A stretch of DNA of 8,120 nucleotides from an uncultured Dorea sp. (GCA_910579925.1 CAJTVY010000065.1:5203-13322); one strand, 5' to 3'; counted from the stretch's first letter, positions 1 to 7,243 are shown. The notes: generated by a model not told the origin, from the sequence alone. Numbers and translations are program-made.

Positions 1-118
1 AAGGGCATCCCGTAATACATGCCCCTACCGGGGCGGCTGGACTTCGTCCAATAAGGTATACCCAAGGGCATCCCGTAATACATGCCCCTACCGGGGCGGC
101 TGGACTTCGTCCAATAAG
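1..118. repeat. Two direct copies of a 55-bp hairpin-rich intergenic repeat (period 63 bp)
   Basis: Bases 1-55 and 64-118 are identical. The 8-bp spacer at 56-63 is only partly echoed after copy 2 (TATA at 57-60 and 120-123). Each copy holds three inverted repeats. In copy 1 they are GGGCAT 3-8 with ATGCCC 19-24, GCCCC 21-25 with GGGGC 30-34 (loop TACC), and TGGAC 38-42 with GTCCA 46-50 (loop TTC). The first two share the arm around 21-24, so they are mutually exclusive folds. No T-run follows on either strand, so this is not a classical intrinsic terminator. It looks like a short dispersed intergenic element; from memory, GTAGGGGC...GCCC elements are common in gut Clostridia, which I infer rather than prove. 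The array may continue to the left of the window. Confidence 0.85.
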
Positions 119-612
119 CTATAAGTTAAGATATAGTCGTCCATTACAAATCCATTTCCAATATCTGCCGCCTGTTCGTCTGTAATAACAAATCCCAGAT
201 GCTTATAAACTTCCAGCGTATGATCGTTGTGTCTGTTGCATGTCAGCCAGATCTTCTTAAGTTCTCTCTCTTTGCACAATTCAATCAGGAAATGAAGGGC
301 TTCTGTCGCAAGATGCTGTCCGCGGCAGTCTTTTTTTATGTACAGTTTGCTTAGGAAAAGAGCATCTTCTTCCTGATGAATGCCCATGTAACCGGCGAAT
401 GTGTGTGAACTGAAAAGCTGAAAGTATTCATAACCATTCTGTTCAATCTGGGCCTTGAGAGCAGGATAGGACTGAAATTTTTCAACCATATAATTCACCT
501 GGGCCTCTCCTATAATAGGGGTAAAGTGCTGATGCCAGATTTCTTCTGCCAGTCTGGCGATTTCGTGAATACTTGAGTCGTTTTTTGCAGGCGCTATACT
601 GATCGTGTTCAT
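88..612 (-). CDS. GNAT family N-acetyltransferase
   Basis: This 174-residue protein is a GCN5-related acetyltransferase, which moves an acetyl group from acetyl-CoA to an amine. The substrate is not readable from sequence. The N-terminal helix region (about 16-48, with EIWHQHF and YMVEKF) and the core strand LFLSKLYI (85-92) lead into the acetyl-CoA loop RGQHLA (97-102). The late motif YKHLGF (136-141) is typical of the GNAT C-terminal helix-strand. In the usual R/Q-x-x-G-x-G/A loop the central Gly is His here, which is slightly unusual but may be normal for its subfamily. The start at 612 is chosen because AGGAG lies 7 bases upstream; an in-frame ATG at 657 has no such site and would add 15 unlikely residues. 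The last nine residues (LLDEVQPPR) and the stop lie inside the direct repeat, so the native C-terminus may have been replaced. It is divergent from the ABC operon and probably monocistronic. Confidence 0.88.
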   Translation of the reverse strand: MNTISIAPAKNDSSIHEIARLAEEIWHQHFTPIIGEAQVNYMVEKFQSYPALKAQIEQNGYEYFQLFSSHTFAGYMGIHQEEDALFLSKLYIKKDCRGQHLATEALHFLIELCKERELKKIWLTCNRHNDHTLEVYKHLGFVITDEQAADIGNGFVMDDYILTYSLLDEVQPPR

Positions 613-619
613 AATATGT

Positions 620-624
620 CTCCT
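620..624 (-). promoter_or_regulatory. Ribosome binding site of the GNAT gene
   Basis: On the minus strand AGGAG is followed by a 7-base spacer and the ATG at 612. This fixes the start at the residue run MNTISIAP instead of the longer reading frame. Confidence 0.8.
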
Positions 625-722
625 TTTTATCATGTTATCCATCTGTGCGGCTGCCAATGCGGCAGATGGAATGTTTTTTACAGATATTTAGAATAGTTTT
701 TTAAATATTAGATTTCTCTTCT

Positions 723-745
723 GTTATTATACGTGATATAATAAC
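723..745. promoter_or_regulatory. Palindromic operator with back-to-back -10 boxes in the divergent promoter region
   Basis: Perfect 9-bp arms (GTTATTATA and TATAATAAC) flank the 5-bp spacer CGTGA. TATAAT is read on the plus strand at 737-742 and on the minus strand at 731-726. For the minus strand, TTGTAC (754-749) lies exactly 17 bases from its -10 and is a fair -35 for the acetyltransferase gene. The plus-strand -35 position (about 714-719) matches poorly. A dimeric repressor bound here could block both directions; that role is inferred, and no regulator gene lies in the window. The rest of the 613-802 intergenic stretch is AT-rich and shows no further clear signal. Confidence 0.55.
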
Positions 746-802
746 TTCGTACAAGAAAAAGTTGAAAAAAGGACATACAAAAAACTGGTACGGAGGAAGG
801 AT

Positions 803-1507
803 ATGGGCGGTTTTGTTACATTAGAAGATGTAAAGAAAAGATACTGCATGGGTGAGGTTGAGATCATGGCGGCAGACGGGATTGATTTTCAGATCAGCCA
901 GGGAGAGTTCGCCGTGGTAGTAGGGCCAAGCGGGGCGGGAAAGACAACGGTACTGAATATTCTGGGAGGCATGGATACGGCCTCAGAAGGGCGTGTGATC
1001 GTGGACGGGCAGGATATTACCTCCTATACCCAGAAGCAGCTCACGGCTTATCGGCGGGATGATATCGGATTCGTTTTTCAGTTCTACAATCTGATTCCCA
1101 ATCTGACTGCTCTGGAAAATGTGGAACTGGCTCTTCAGATCTGCAAAGATCCCATGGATGCCAGGGAAGTGCTGGAAGAAGTGGGGCTTGGGGAACGGCT
1201 TTATAATTTCCCGGCACAGTTATCCGGCGGGGAGCAGCAGCGAGTGTCCATTGCCAGGGCGCTGGCGAAGAATCCGAAGATCCTGTTATGCGATGAACCC
1301 ACAGGCGCGCTGGACTATCACACGGGGAAGTCAATTCTTAAGCTTTTGCAGGATACATGCCGGATCAAGGGGATGACGGTAATTCTGATTACCCATAATT
1401 CTGCGATTGCGCCGATGGCGGATCGGGTGATCAAGATTAAAAACGGGCGGGTGGCGGATATCTTAAAGAACCGTTATCCTGTGCCGGTGGAGACGATAGA
1501 GTGGTAG
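803..1507 (+). CDS. ABC transporter ATP-binding protein, MacB/LolD type
   Basis: This 234-residue cytoplasmic ATPase powers the permease encoded just downstream. All motifs are intact: Walker A GPSGAGKT (41-48), Q-loop Q93 in VFQFYNLIPNLTALENV, signature LSGGEQQ (140-146), Walker B ILLCDE (160-165, catalytic Glu165), D-loop GALD (168-171) and switch His198 in LITHNS. Length and the FQFYNLIP and EPTGALD wording are those of the MacB/LolD/MJ0796 branch, whose partners are FtsX-fold permeases. The start is supported by GGAGG at 792-796, 6 bases before the ATG. The stop lies 9 bases before the permease start, so the two genes form one operon and are probably translationally coupled. Transcription probably starts near 749 if the TATAAT at 737-742 is used. 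The substrate cannot be told from the ATPase. Confidence 0.95.
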   Translation: MGGFVTLEDVKKRYCMGEVEIMAADGIDFQISQGEFAVVVGPSGAGKTTVLNILGGMDTASEGRVIVDGQDITSYTQKQLTAYRRDDIGFVFQFYNLIPNLTALENVELALQICKDPMDAREVLEEVGLGERLYNFPAQLSGGEQQRVSIARALAKNPKILLCDEPTGALDYHTGKSILKLLQDTCRIKGMTVILITHNSAIAPMADRVIKIKNGRVADILKNRYPVPVETIEW

Positions 1508-1516
1508 GGCATACAC

Positions 1517-4500
1517 ATGAAGACGACAAAAAGAGCAGTGAAAAAGGGAAAGAAAGCAACAAGAAAAGATTTTTATATGGAGATCCGAAAGAGTCCGGGA
1601 AGGTTTCTGTCCATTCTTTTTATTGTTGCGCTGGGAGTTGCATTTTTCTCGGGAATCCGGGCTGCGGAGCCGGATATGAGGTTGAGCGGCGACTCCTATT
1701 TTGACGAGGCGGAACTCATGGATATCAAGGCGGTCTGTACCTACGGAGTTACAGACGAAGATGTGCAGGCCATGGAGGAAGTCGAGGGTATTGCCCGGGT
1801 AGAAGGGGCGTACAGTGCGGACTTTCTCTATAGCGCAAAGGATGAGCAGCAGGTTCTCCATGTTATGTCGCTGCAGGAGAAGATGAACCAGGTGACCGTG
1901 AGCGAAGGACGGCTTCCGGAGAAAACAGGAGAGTGCCTTGCCGACGATAATTCGGAATTTCAGATTGGGGACAGGATTGAACTGAAGTCTGGAACAGACG
2001 ACGATATTCTGGATACGCTGAAAACAGATTCATTTAAGGTGGTTGGCCGTGGAAACAGCCCGTGCTATCTGTCTTACGGAAGGGGAAGCTCAACGGTAGG
2101 GGACGGCAATATTCAGGCGTTCATTGTGGTGCCGGAAAATACTTTCGATATGGAGGTTTTTACCGAGGTCTGTCTCCAGGCGGAAGGCGCCAAGTCTCTG
2201 CTGGCGTTTACCGAGTCTTATGACGACAGGATCGAGGAAGTTCTTGAGCGTGTGGAGATTCTTACTGACGAGCGGGCCGTGGTCCGTAAAGACAGTCTGA
2301 AAGAAGAGGCCAGTGAGAAGCTTGATGAGGCAAAGGCAGAACTGGAGGAAGGAAAGGAAGAAGCAGGAAAGCAGCTTGCAGATGCGCAAAAGAAGATTGA
2401 AGATGCAAAAAGGCAGCTAGAAGACGCAAGAGTTCAGCTAGAAGACGGCAGAAAACAGATAGCGGATGCAAAATCAACCCTGAACTCGAAACAGAAGGAA
2501 CTGAATTCTGCCAGAGCCGAGTATCAGTCGGGGCTTTCGCAGTTCAATGACGGTAAGGCGGCGTATGAGCAGGGACTTGCACAGTATGAGGCTGCAAGGC
2601 CAAAGGCGGAGGCTGAGATTGCAGAGGGAAGACGGCAGCTTGCCGGTCTGCAGGCGCAGATCGGGGCAGATGAGCAGAGTTACCAGACAGTACTTGGACA
2701 GATTGAATCCGTCAAAGCACAGATTGAGTCCATCAAGGCCCGGGGAGGGGCAGAGAGAATTCCAAAGGCGGCGGCAGGACGGCAGAATGATCTGGGAAAC
2801 GAATCAGGGGACACTGAAGGCGGAGAGCCGCCGGGAGATTCTGACGGAGAGGATGAACCAGACGAGCCGGAGGTTGAGATTCCGGCGGAACTTTTGCAGC
2901 AGCTTGCCGGATTAGAGGAAACGGCTCAGATGCTTGTGATGAAGATTGAAGGGCAAAGGCAGGCGTATACCGACGGGATGGCAAAGGTTGAAGCAGGGCA
3001 GAAGCAGCTTAACGATACGGCGGCACAGCTTGACGCCACGAAGAGTCAGCTTGAGGCGGCAGAGGCGGAACTGGCGGCCGTTCCGGCACAGCTTTCATCC
3101 GGTCAGAGGCAGATTAATGAGGGATGGAGCAAGATACGCACACAGGAAGCGAAGCTTTTCGATGGAGAGGCCGAGATTGTGGCTAATGAGGAGAAGCTTA
3201 CGGAGGCGGAGCAGGAGTATGAGGAGGGCAAGGCTGAAGCTGAAGCCGAGATTGCCGAAGGAGAGGAGAAGATTGCCGAGGCTGAGGCGGATATTGCGGA
3301 TATTGGTCTGCCAAAGTGGTATGTGTATGACCGCAGTACCTTGATCGAATACAGCGGATTCGGAGAAAATGCAGAACGTCTTGGGGCGATCGGACGGGTG
3401 TTTCCGGTGCTTTTCTTCCTTGTTGCGGCGCTGATCAGTCTGACCAGTATGACGCGTATGGTTGAGGAACAGCGCACAAATATAGGGACCATGAAAGCGC
3501 TTGGATACGGGAAATGGGCGATTGCATCCAAATATATAGGTTATGCGCTTCTGGCTACGGCGGGAGGAAGTATCATAGGTGTCTTGATTGGAGAGAAGAT
3601 TCTTCCGTATATCATTGTCTACGCTTATGGAATTCTGTACCAGCATTTGCCCCGGATTCTTGTGCCCTATGACTGGACTTATGCGGCCATGGCTTCCGGA
3701 GCGGCGGTGTTCTGTACCATATTTGCCACAATCATGGCCTGTTACCAGGAACTTTGTGCACAGCCGGCGGTGCTTATGCGTCCGCCGGCGCCAAAGAACG
3801 GACGGAGGGTATTTCTGGAGAGGATTGGCGTGATCTGGCGGCATTTGAATTTTACCTGGAAATCCACAATTCGAAATCTGATGCGGTATAAGAAACGTTT
3901 CTTTATGACTATATTCGGGATTGGCGGATGTATGGCGCTTATGCTGGTAGGATTCGGGCTTAAGGATTCCTGCTATGAGATTGCAGAATTGCAGTTTGCC
4001 GAGATTCAGTTTTATGACGGAAGTATTTATCTGGAAGAGGATATTGACAGGGAGCAGCAGGAAGCTCTGAAAGAGGCTCTGGAAGGCGAGGAAGAGGTTG
4101 CGCAGTTTATGGAGGCTGATATGCGCAATATTACTCTGGTTAATGGAAAGAAGGAGCGGGCGGCGTATGCATGTGTATTCAGTAAGGTAGAGGATATCCC
4201 GCAGTTCGTAGATTTTCATGACCGGAAGACGAAAGAGCAATACAAACTGTCTGACAACGGCGTCATCGTGAGCGAGAAGACGGCGAAACTTTTAGAGGCA
4301 AAAAAGGGCGATACTATTGAGATTAAGGATGAAGAGAACGGCAATAAGAGGGTAAAGATTGCTCAGATCTGTGAAAACTATATGGGACATTACATATATT
4401 TCACGCCAGGCTGTTACGAAAATGTATATGGCGAGAAGCCGGAGTATAACAGTATTTTGTTCAGGATGGCAGATTCTGCAAAAGATTCCGGGATGGAGAA

Positions 4501-4993
4501 GGTTGGAAGAGAAATTCTGAAAAAAGACGGTGCGCTGAGTGTCAGCTATACGCATGATATTGAGAAGCAGTTAGACGACATGCTGCGCAGTCTGAATCTG
4601 GTGATCGTGGTGCTGATCATCTCGGCCGGAATGCTGGCGTTCGTGGTGCTTTATAATCTGAATACGGTCAATATTGCAGAGCGTAAGCGGGAACTGGCAA
4701 CGCTTAAGGTGCTGGGATTCTATAATATGGAAGTGGCGGAATATGTGTATCGGGAGAATATTCTGCTGACCTTCCTTGGTGCGTTTGTGGGAATTGTGCT
4801 TGGAAAGTTCCTGCATTTGTTCATTATCGAGACGGTGGAGGTGGATTCGGCTATGTTTGGCAGGAATATTAATCTGCCAAGTTTCCTCTACAGTCTGGCG
4901 CTTACCGTGGCATTCTCACTGATGATTAACGGGGTGATGTATTTTAAACTCAAGAGGATTGATATGGTGGAGTCGCTCAAGAGTATTGAGTAA
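1517..4993 (+). CDS. Large FtsX-like ABC permease with coiled-coil ectodomain
   Basis: This 1158-residue membrane protein is the partner of the upstream ATPase. A basic N-terminus leads to TM1 (about 30-47, RFLSILFIVALGVAFFSG). A large extracytoplasmic domain follows, with a conserved-looking SPCYLSYGRGSSTVGDG stretch (181-197) and then a coiled-coil hairpin (about 257-595). Next come TM2 (625-645), TM3 (673-692) and TM4 (721-743), a cytoplasmic linker, TM5 (795-815), a second ectodomain (about 820-1020), and TM6-TM8 (1026-1048, 1082-1104, 1121-1143). The two FtsX modules each carry the coupling segment, EQRTNIGTMKALGYG (651-665) and ERKRELATLKVLGF (1055-1068), that contacts the ATPase. FtsX-fold systems usually transmit force across the membrane or extrude lipids and peptides rather than import; the substrate here is unknown. 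The start at 1517 has only a weak AGGG upstream. A later Met at residue 21 is possible, but the basic leader before RKDFYMEIRKS fits the family. Segment ends are read by eye. Confidence 0.92.
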   Translation: MKTTKRAVKKGKKATRKDFYMEIRKSPGRFLSILFIVALGVAFFSGIRAAEPDMRLSGDSYFDEAELMDIKAVCTYGVTDEDVQAMEEVEGIARVEGAYSADFLYSAKDEQQVLHVMSLQEKMNQVTVSEGRLPEKTGECLADDNSEFQIGDRIELKSGTDDDILDTLKTDSFKVVGRGNSPCYLSYGRGSSTVGDGNIQAFIVVPENTFDMEVFTEVCLQAEGAKSLLAFTESYDDRIEEVLERVEILTDERAVVRKDSLKEEASEKLDEAKAELEEGKEEAGKQLADAQKKIEDAKRQLEDARVQLEDGRKQIADAKSTLNSKQKELNSARAEYQSGLSQFNDGKAAYEQGLAQYEAARPKAEAEIAEGRRQLAGLQAQIGADEQSYQTVLGQIESVKAQIESIKARGGAERIPKAAAGRQNDLGNESGDTEGGEPPGDSDGEDEPDEPEVEIPAELLQQLAGLEETAQMLVMKIEGQRQAYTDGMAKVEAGQKQLNDTAAQLDATKSQLEAAEAELAAVPAQLSSGQRQINEGWSKIRTQEAKLFDGEAEIVANEEKLTEAEQEYEEGKAEAEAEIAEGEEKIAEAEADIADIGLPKWYVYDRSTLIEYSGFGENAERLGAIGRVFPVLFFLVAALISLTSMTRMVEEQRTNIGTMKALGYGKWAIASKYIGYALLATAGGSIIGVLIGEKILPYIIVYAYGILYQHLPRILVPYDWTYAAMASGAAVFCTIFATIMACYQELCAQPAVLMRPPAPKNGRRVFLERIGVIWRHLNFTWKSTIRNLMRYKKRFFMTIFGIGGCMALMLVGFGLKDSCYEIAELQFAEIQFYDGSIYLEEDIDREQQEALKEALEGEEEVAQFMEADMRNITLVNGKKERAAYACVFSKVEDIPQFVDFHDRKTKEQYKLSDNGVIVSEKTAKLLEAKKGDTIEIKDEENGNKRVKIAQICENYMGHYIYFTPGCYENVYGEKPEYNSILFRMADSAKDSGMEKVGREILKKDGALSVSYTHDIEKQLDDMLRSLNLVIVVLIISAGMLAFVVLYNLNTVNIAERKRELATLKVLGFYNMEVAEYVYRENILLTFLGAFVGIVLGKFLHLFIIETVEVDSAMFGRNINLPSFLYSLALTVAFSLMINGVMYFKLKRIDMVESLKSIE
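2369..2599 (+). repeat. Eleven in-register heptads, ascending arm of permease coiled coil
   Basis: This stretch encodes residues 285-361 as eleven consecutive 7-residue units such as KKIEDAK, RQLEDAR, VQLEDGR and KQIADAK. Position 3 is always Leu, Ile, Tyr or Phe. Position 6 is Ala or Gly in all but one unit, where it is Lys325. The DNA shows a matching 21-base periodicity. Large residues at one core position and small ones at the other suggest tight helix packing. Confidence 0.8.
2735..2881 (+). other. Acidic Gly/Pro-rich linker at the tip of the permease coiled coil
   Basis: Residues 407-455 break the heptad pattern. They start with a Gly/Ala/Arg patch, then become rich in Gly, Asp, Glu and Pro (for example GEPPGDSDGEDEPDEP). 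They sit midway between two arms of similar length, as expected for the turn of an antiparallel hairpin projecting from the membrane. Disorder is inferred from composition. Confidence 0.65.
3002..3232 (+). repeat. Eleven in-register heptads, descending arm of permease coiled coil
   Basis: Residues 496-572 form eleven heptads such as KQLNDTA, AQLDATK, SQLEAAE and AKLFDGE, with Leu, Ile or Tyr at position 3. Position 6 is often small but more varied than in the first arm. The number of uninterrupted heptads equals that of the ascending arm. The pattern continues less regularly as Ala/Glu-rich repeats to about residue 593, close to TM2. Confidence 0.75.
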
Positions 4994-4999
4994 TATAAT

Positions 5000-5003
5000 G
5001 AGG
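5000..5003 (+). promoter_or_regulatory. Ribosome binding site deciding the DUF262 start
   Basis: GAGG is followed by six bases (TATAAT) and then the ATG at 5010. It favours that start over the in-frame ATG at 4998, which has no purine-rich site, and over a TTG at 4959 inside the permease gene. Confidence 0.65.
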
Positions 5004-5009
5004 TATAAT

Positions 5010-6149
5010 ATGGTGAATAAAGAGAAGGGTTATGAGGAAAAGATAGAAGAAGAATTTTTATATGAAAAAGATGAGGAAGCAAGAATTACAGAACCTTTTG
5101 ATCCCCAGGCTGTGGATATTATTTCACAGCCTATGACAATTTCTAATCTGGTGGATCAGTTAAAATATGGAGATATTGTTCTGGATCCTGATTTTCAGAG
5201 ATATGCCAATTTATGGGATGATGAGAAGCAAAGCCGTCTGATAGAATCATTAATTATAAAAATACCATTACCCACTTTTTATTTTGACGACTGCGGTGAT
5301 GATAAATATATTGTTGTAGACGGACTGCAGAGGTTATATACATTAAAAAGATTTATGGCTTTGGAGAAAGAAGATACTGATCGGCTCCGTTTAAAAGGAT
5401 TAGAGTATCTCAAAGAATTTGAAGGACGTATGTTTGAAGAACTTCCCCCAAATATTCAGCGTAGAATCCGTACCCGTAATATTACGGCATATGTGATACG
5501 GCCCGGGACTCCCGATAAGGTGAGAACAAGTATTTTTACCAGAATTAATACAGGAGGCCTGAAACTTGAGCCGGCAGAGATTAAAAATTCTGTCTACCGG
5601 GGACAGGCGGCAAACCTTCTGAAAGAGTTGGCGCATACAGAGGAATTTGTACGTGCGACCCGAAGTAAAATTCCGCCGAACAGAATGCTTGACTGTGAAT
5701 TTGTAAATCGTTTTCTCGCTTTCTACCTTTTGGGAACGGACGCCTATAAAGGGAATCTTGAGGATTTCCTGAACGATGTGCTGGTCCGGCTCCAGAAGGA
5801 ATCGCAGGAAGTTTTAGATCAGTGCCGTCAGGATTTTCGAAAAGCAATGAATTATGCGTGGGTACTGTTTGGTGAGCATGCTTTTAGGAAACTAAAAACA
5901 GATGGACATTATGGGGGAATTAACAAACCGTTGTTTGATGCGATGTCTGTCAATCTGGCGAAGCTAAGTGTGGCAGAGTGTGAGATTCTGTTGCAGAACA
6001 AAGAGAATCTGGAACAAAAATTTCATGATTTACTGAATGATAAGAATTTTTCCAAGAGTATTTCAAATGCAACGGCTAAAATTATGAATGTTAAGAACCG
6101 GCACAGAGCCATATCAGAAATTTTTAGGAGTGTGATAGAACATGATTAA
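5010..6149 (+). CDS. DUF262 (GmrSD N-terminal-like) protein, no HNH domain
   Basis: The protein has 379 residues from the chosen start. The DUF262 core has the ParB/sulfiredoxin-like signatures in order: PDFQR (60-64), W69 and the helix RLIESLIIKIPLPTFYF (76-92), the DGLQR motif (104-108; family form DGQQR), and FTRINTGG followed by LEPAEIKNSVYRG (176-198). In related proteins (GmrS, SspE, BrxU) the DGQQR region binds or hydrolyses nucleotide or takes part in DNA cleavage, so a nuclease or NTPase effector or sensor is plausible here. The C-terminal half (about 225-379) is helical, and I see no H-N-H pattern of the DUF1524 type, so it differs from fused GmrSD enzymes. The start codon lies 16 bases after the permease stop, with no convincing promoter, so read-through from the ABC operon is possible. 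Its end overlaps the ATPase gene by 8 bases. The domain call is firm; the activity is inferred. Confidence 0.88.
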   Translation: MVNKEKGYEEKIEEEFLYEKDEEARITEPFDPQAVDIISQPMTISNLVDQLKYGDIVLDPDFQRYANLWDDEKQSRLIESLIIKIPLPTFYFDDCGDDKYIVVDGLQRLYTLKRFMALEKEDTDRLRLKGLEYLKEFEGRMFEELPPNIQRRIRTRNITAYVIRPGTPDKVRTSIFTRINTGGLKLEPAEIKNSVYRGQAANLLKELAHTEEFVRATRSKIPPNRMLDCEFVNRFLAFYLLGTDAYKGNLEDFLNDVLVRLQKESQEVLDQCRQDFRKAMNYAWVLFGEHAFRKLKTDGHYGGINKPLFDAMSVNLAKLSVAECEILLQNKENLEQKFHDLLNDKNFSKSISNATAKIMNVKNRHRAISEIFRSVIEHD

Positions 6150-7242
6150 ATATATTCAGATAGAAAATTTTAAATCGTTAAAAAGAATTTCTCTTCCATT
6201 AGAGAATCTGAATTTGTTTTTTGGTATGAACGGAATGGGAAAATCATCTGTTATTCAATCTTTGCTTTTACTGCGTCAGAGTTATTGGGAAAATCATCCG
6301 TCCGGCCTTCAACGGTTATATACAAATGGAGATTTAGTTTCTCTGGGAACAGGGGAGGATGTGCTATGCCAGAGTTCTTCGGAAGAAGACAGAATACGTT
6401 TTTACATTCAATACACTGATGATCTGAAATATGACTGCCAGTATAAAGTGAGTGAAAAGAGCGACCAGCTTGAAAGAGAATGTCAGGAAATAGAGGAAAA
6501 ATATAATACTTCGCTTTTGGGGGATGATTTCTGGTATCTGGGGGCAGAACATCTGGGCCCGAAAAAGGAGTATAGTATGGAAAAATGGAAAAAAGAGGGT
6601 GTCAATGAATTAGGAAATTGCGGGGAATTTGTGGTTCCATTTCTGGCAATGAAGGGGGAAAAAATCATAGTACCGGACAATATGTGTATGAAAACTGGCA
6701 GAACAAACCGTCTGATTGACCAGGTTTCCGCATGGATGTCTGAAATTTCACCGGGTATTAAAATTTCCGCTGAATTGATTCCTATGATAGAGAAAGCAAA
6801 ACTAAATATCAGCTATGGAGGAGAATTACAGACTGCAGATCCATTTCTACCTGTTAATGTGGGCTTTGGTATACCCTATGTGCTTCCGTTAGTCGTGGAA
6901 CTGTTAATTTCACATAAAGACAGCCTTCTCTTAATAGAGAACCCTGAATCACATCTTCATCCGAAAGGGCAGACGATGGTTGCGAAGCTAATTGCATTAG
7001 CGGCGGCAAATGGATGCCAGATTCTGTGTGAATCTCATAGCGATCATATTATTAATGGAATCAGAGTTTCTGTCAGGCATGCCAAGATAGATAATCAGAA
7101 AGTGAGAGTTTCATATTTTAGCAAAAACGAACGGCATGAAACAAAAATAGACCATATTTGTGTAGATAAACAGGGAAATCTGAGTGAGTATCCCGCAGGA
7201 TTGCTTGATGAGTGGGGGAACTTAATGTCTGAACTGATCTAA
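6142..7242 (+). CDS. AAA family ATPase, OLD/RecF-like with DUF3696-type C-terminus
   Basis: This 366-residue protein has an SMC/RecF-like ATPase fold. It starts with the strand-loop IKYIQIENFKSLK (2-14) and Walker A GMNGMGKSS (28-36). An insertion or helical region follows (about 80-200), then the signature-like segment NVGFGIPYVLPLVVEL (239-254), Walker B LLLIENPE (262-269) running into SHLHPKGQ, and the switch-His segment CESHSDHIINGIR (296-308). The C-terminal VDKQGNLSEYPAGLLDEW (341-358) matches the DUF3696 style (dG.i..wP.GFfDE). No TOPRIM nuclease domain follows, so it is an ATPase only and probably needs the neighbours for effector function. A TAGGAG at 6125-6130 lies 11 bases before the ATG, and the start overlaps the DUF262 stop by 8 bases, which implies translational coupling and a shared complex. 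It could act as the sensor or motor that licenses the DUF262 protein; that role is inferred. Confidence 0.9.
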   Translation: MIKYIQIENFKSLKRISLPLENLNLFFGMNGMGKSSVIQSLLLLRQSYWENHPSGLQRLYTNGDLVSLGTGEDVLCQSSSEEDRIRFYIQYTDDLKYDCQYKVSEKSDQLERECQEIEEKYNTSLLGDDFWYLGAEHLGPKKEYSMEKWKKEGVNELGNCGEFVVPFLAMKGEKIIVPDNMCMKTGRTNRLIDQVSAWMSEISPGIKISAELIPMIEKAKLNISYGGELQTADPFLPVNVGFGIPYVLPLVVELLISHKDSLLLIENPESHLHPKGQTMVAKLIALAAANGCQILCESHSDHIINGIRVSVRHAKIDNQKVRVSYFSKNERHETKIDHICVDKQGNLSEYPAGLLDEWGNLMSELI

Positions 7243-7243
7243 T

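Noticed and set aside
1..118. Direct repeats as a CRISPR array
   Set aside because: Only two 55-bp copies with an 8-bp spacer are present, with internal hairpins and coding overlap; this is not a repeat-spacer pattern.
613..657. Longer acetyltransferase starting at 657
   Set aside because: The extra 15 residues do not resemble a GNAT start, while AGGAG 7 bases before the ATG at 612 gives a clear start.
640..679. Hairpin (CTGCC 651-655 with GGCAG 661-665) followed by a T-run as a terminator
   Set aside because: The T-run fits only plus-strand transcription, where no upstream gene exists; on the minus strand it lies in the acetyltransferase leader without a T-run.
3095..4240. Long minus-strand reading frame of 381 codons inside the permease gene
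   Set aside because: It lies antisense to a well-supported permease with continuous family features, has no good ribosome site, and its translation looks like low-complexity shadow sequence.
4959..5009. DUF262 start at TTG 4959 or ATG 4998
   Set aside because: The first would overlap the permease by 35 bases with no ribosome site. The second lacks a purine-rich site, whereas GAGG is well spaced for the ATG at 5010.
4959..5009. Promoter for the cassette using TTGATA (4959) and the TATAAT boxes at 4994 or 5004
   Set aside because: Spacing from TTGATA to the TATAAT boxes is 29 or 39 bases, far from 17, and no other -35 fits. It cannot be excluded, but nothing supports it.
5010..6149. Complete GmrSD type IV restriction enzyme
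   Set aside because: The C-terminal half lacks a DUF1524 H-N-H pattern and the next gene is an ATPase, not a GmrD-like nuclease.
6142..7242. Gabija-type GajA or full OLD nuclease
   Set aside because: The protein ends about 60 residues after the switch-His segment with a DUF3696-like tail, so there is no room for a TOPRIM domain.
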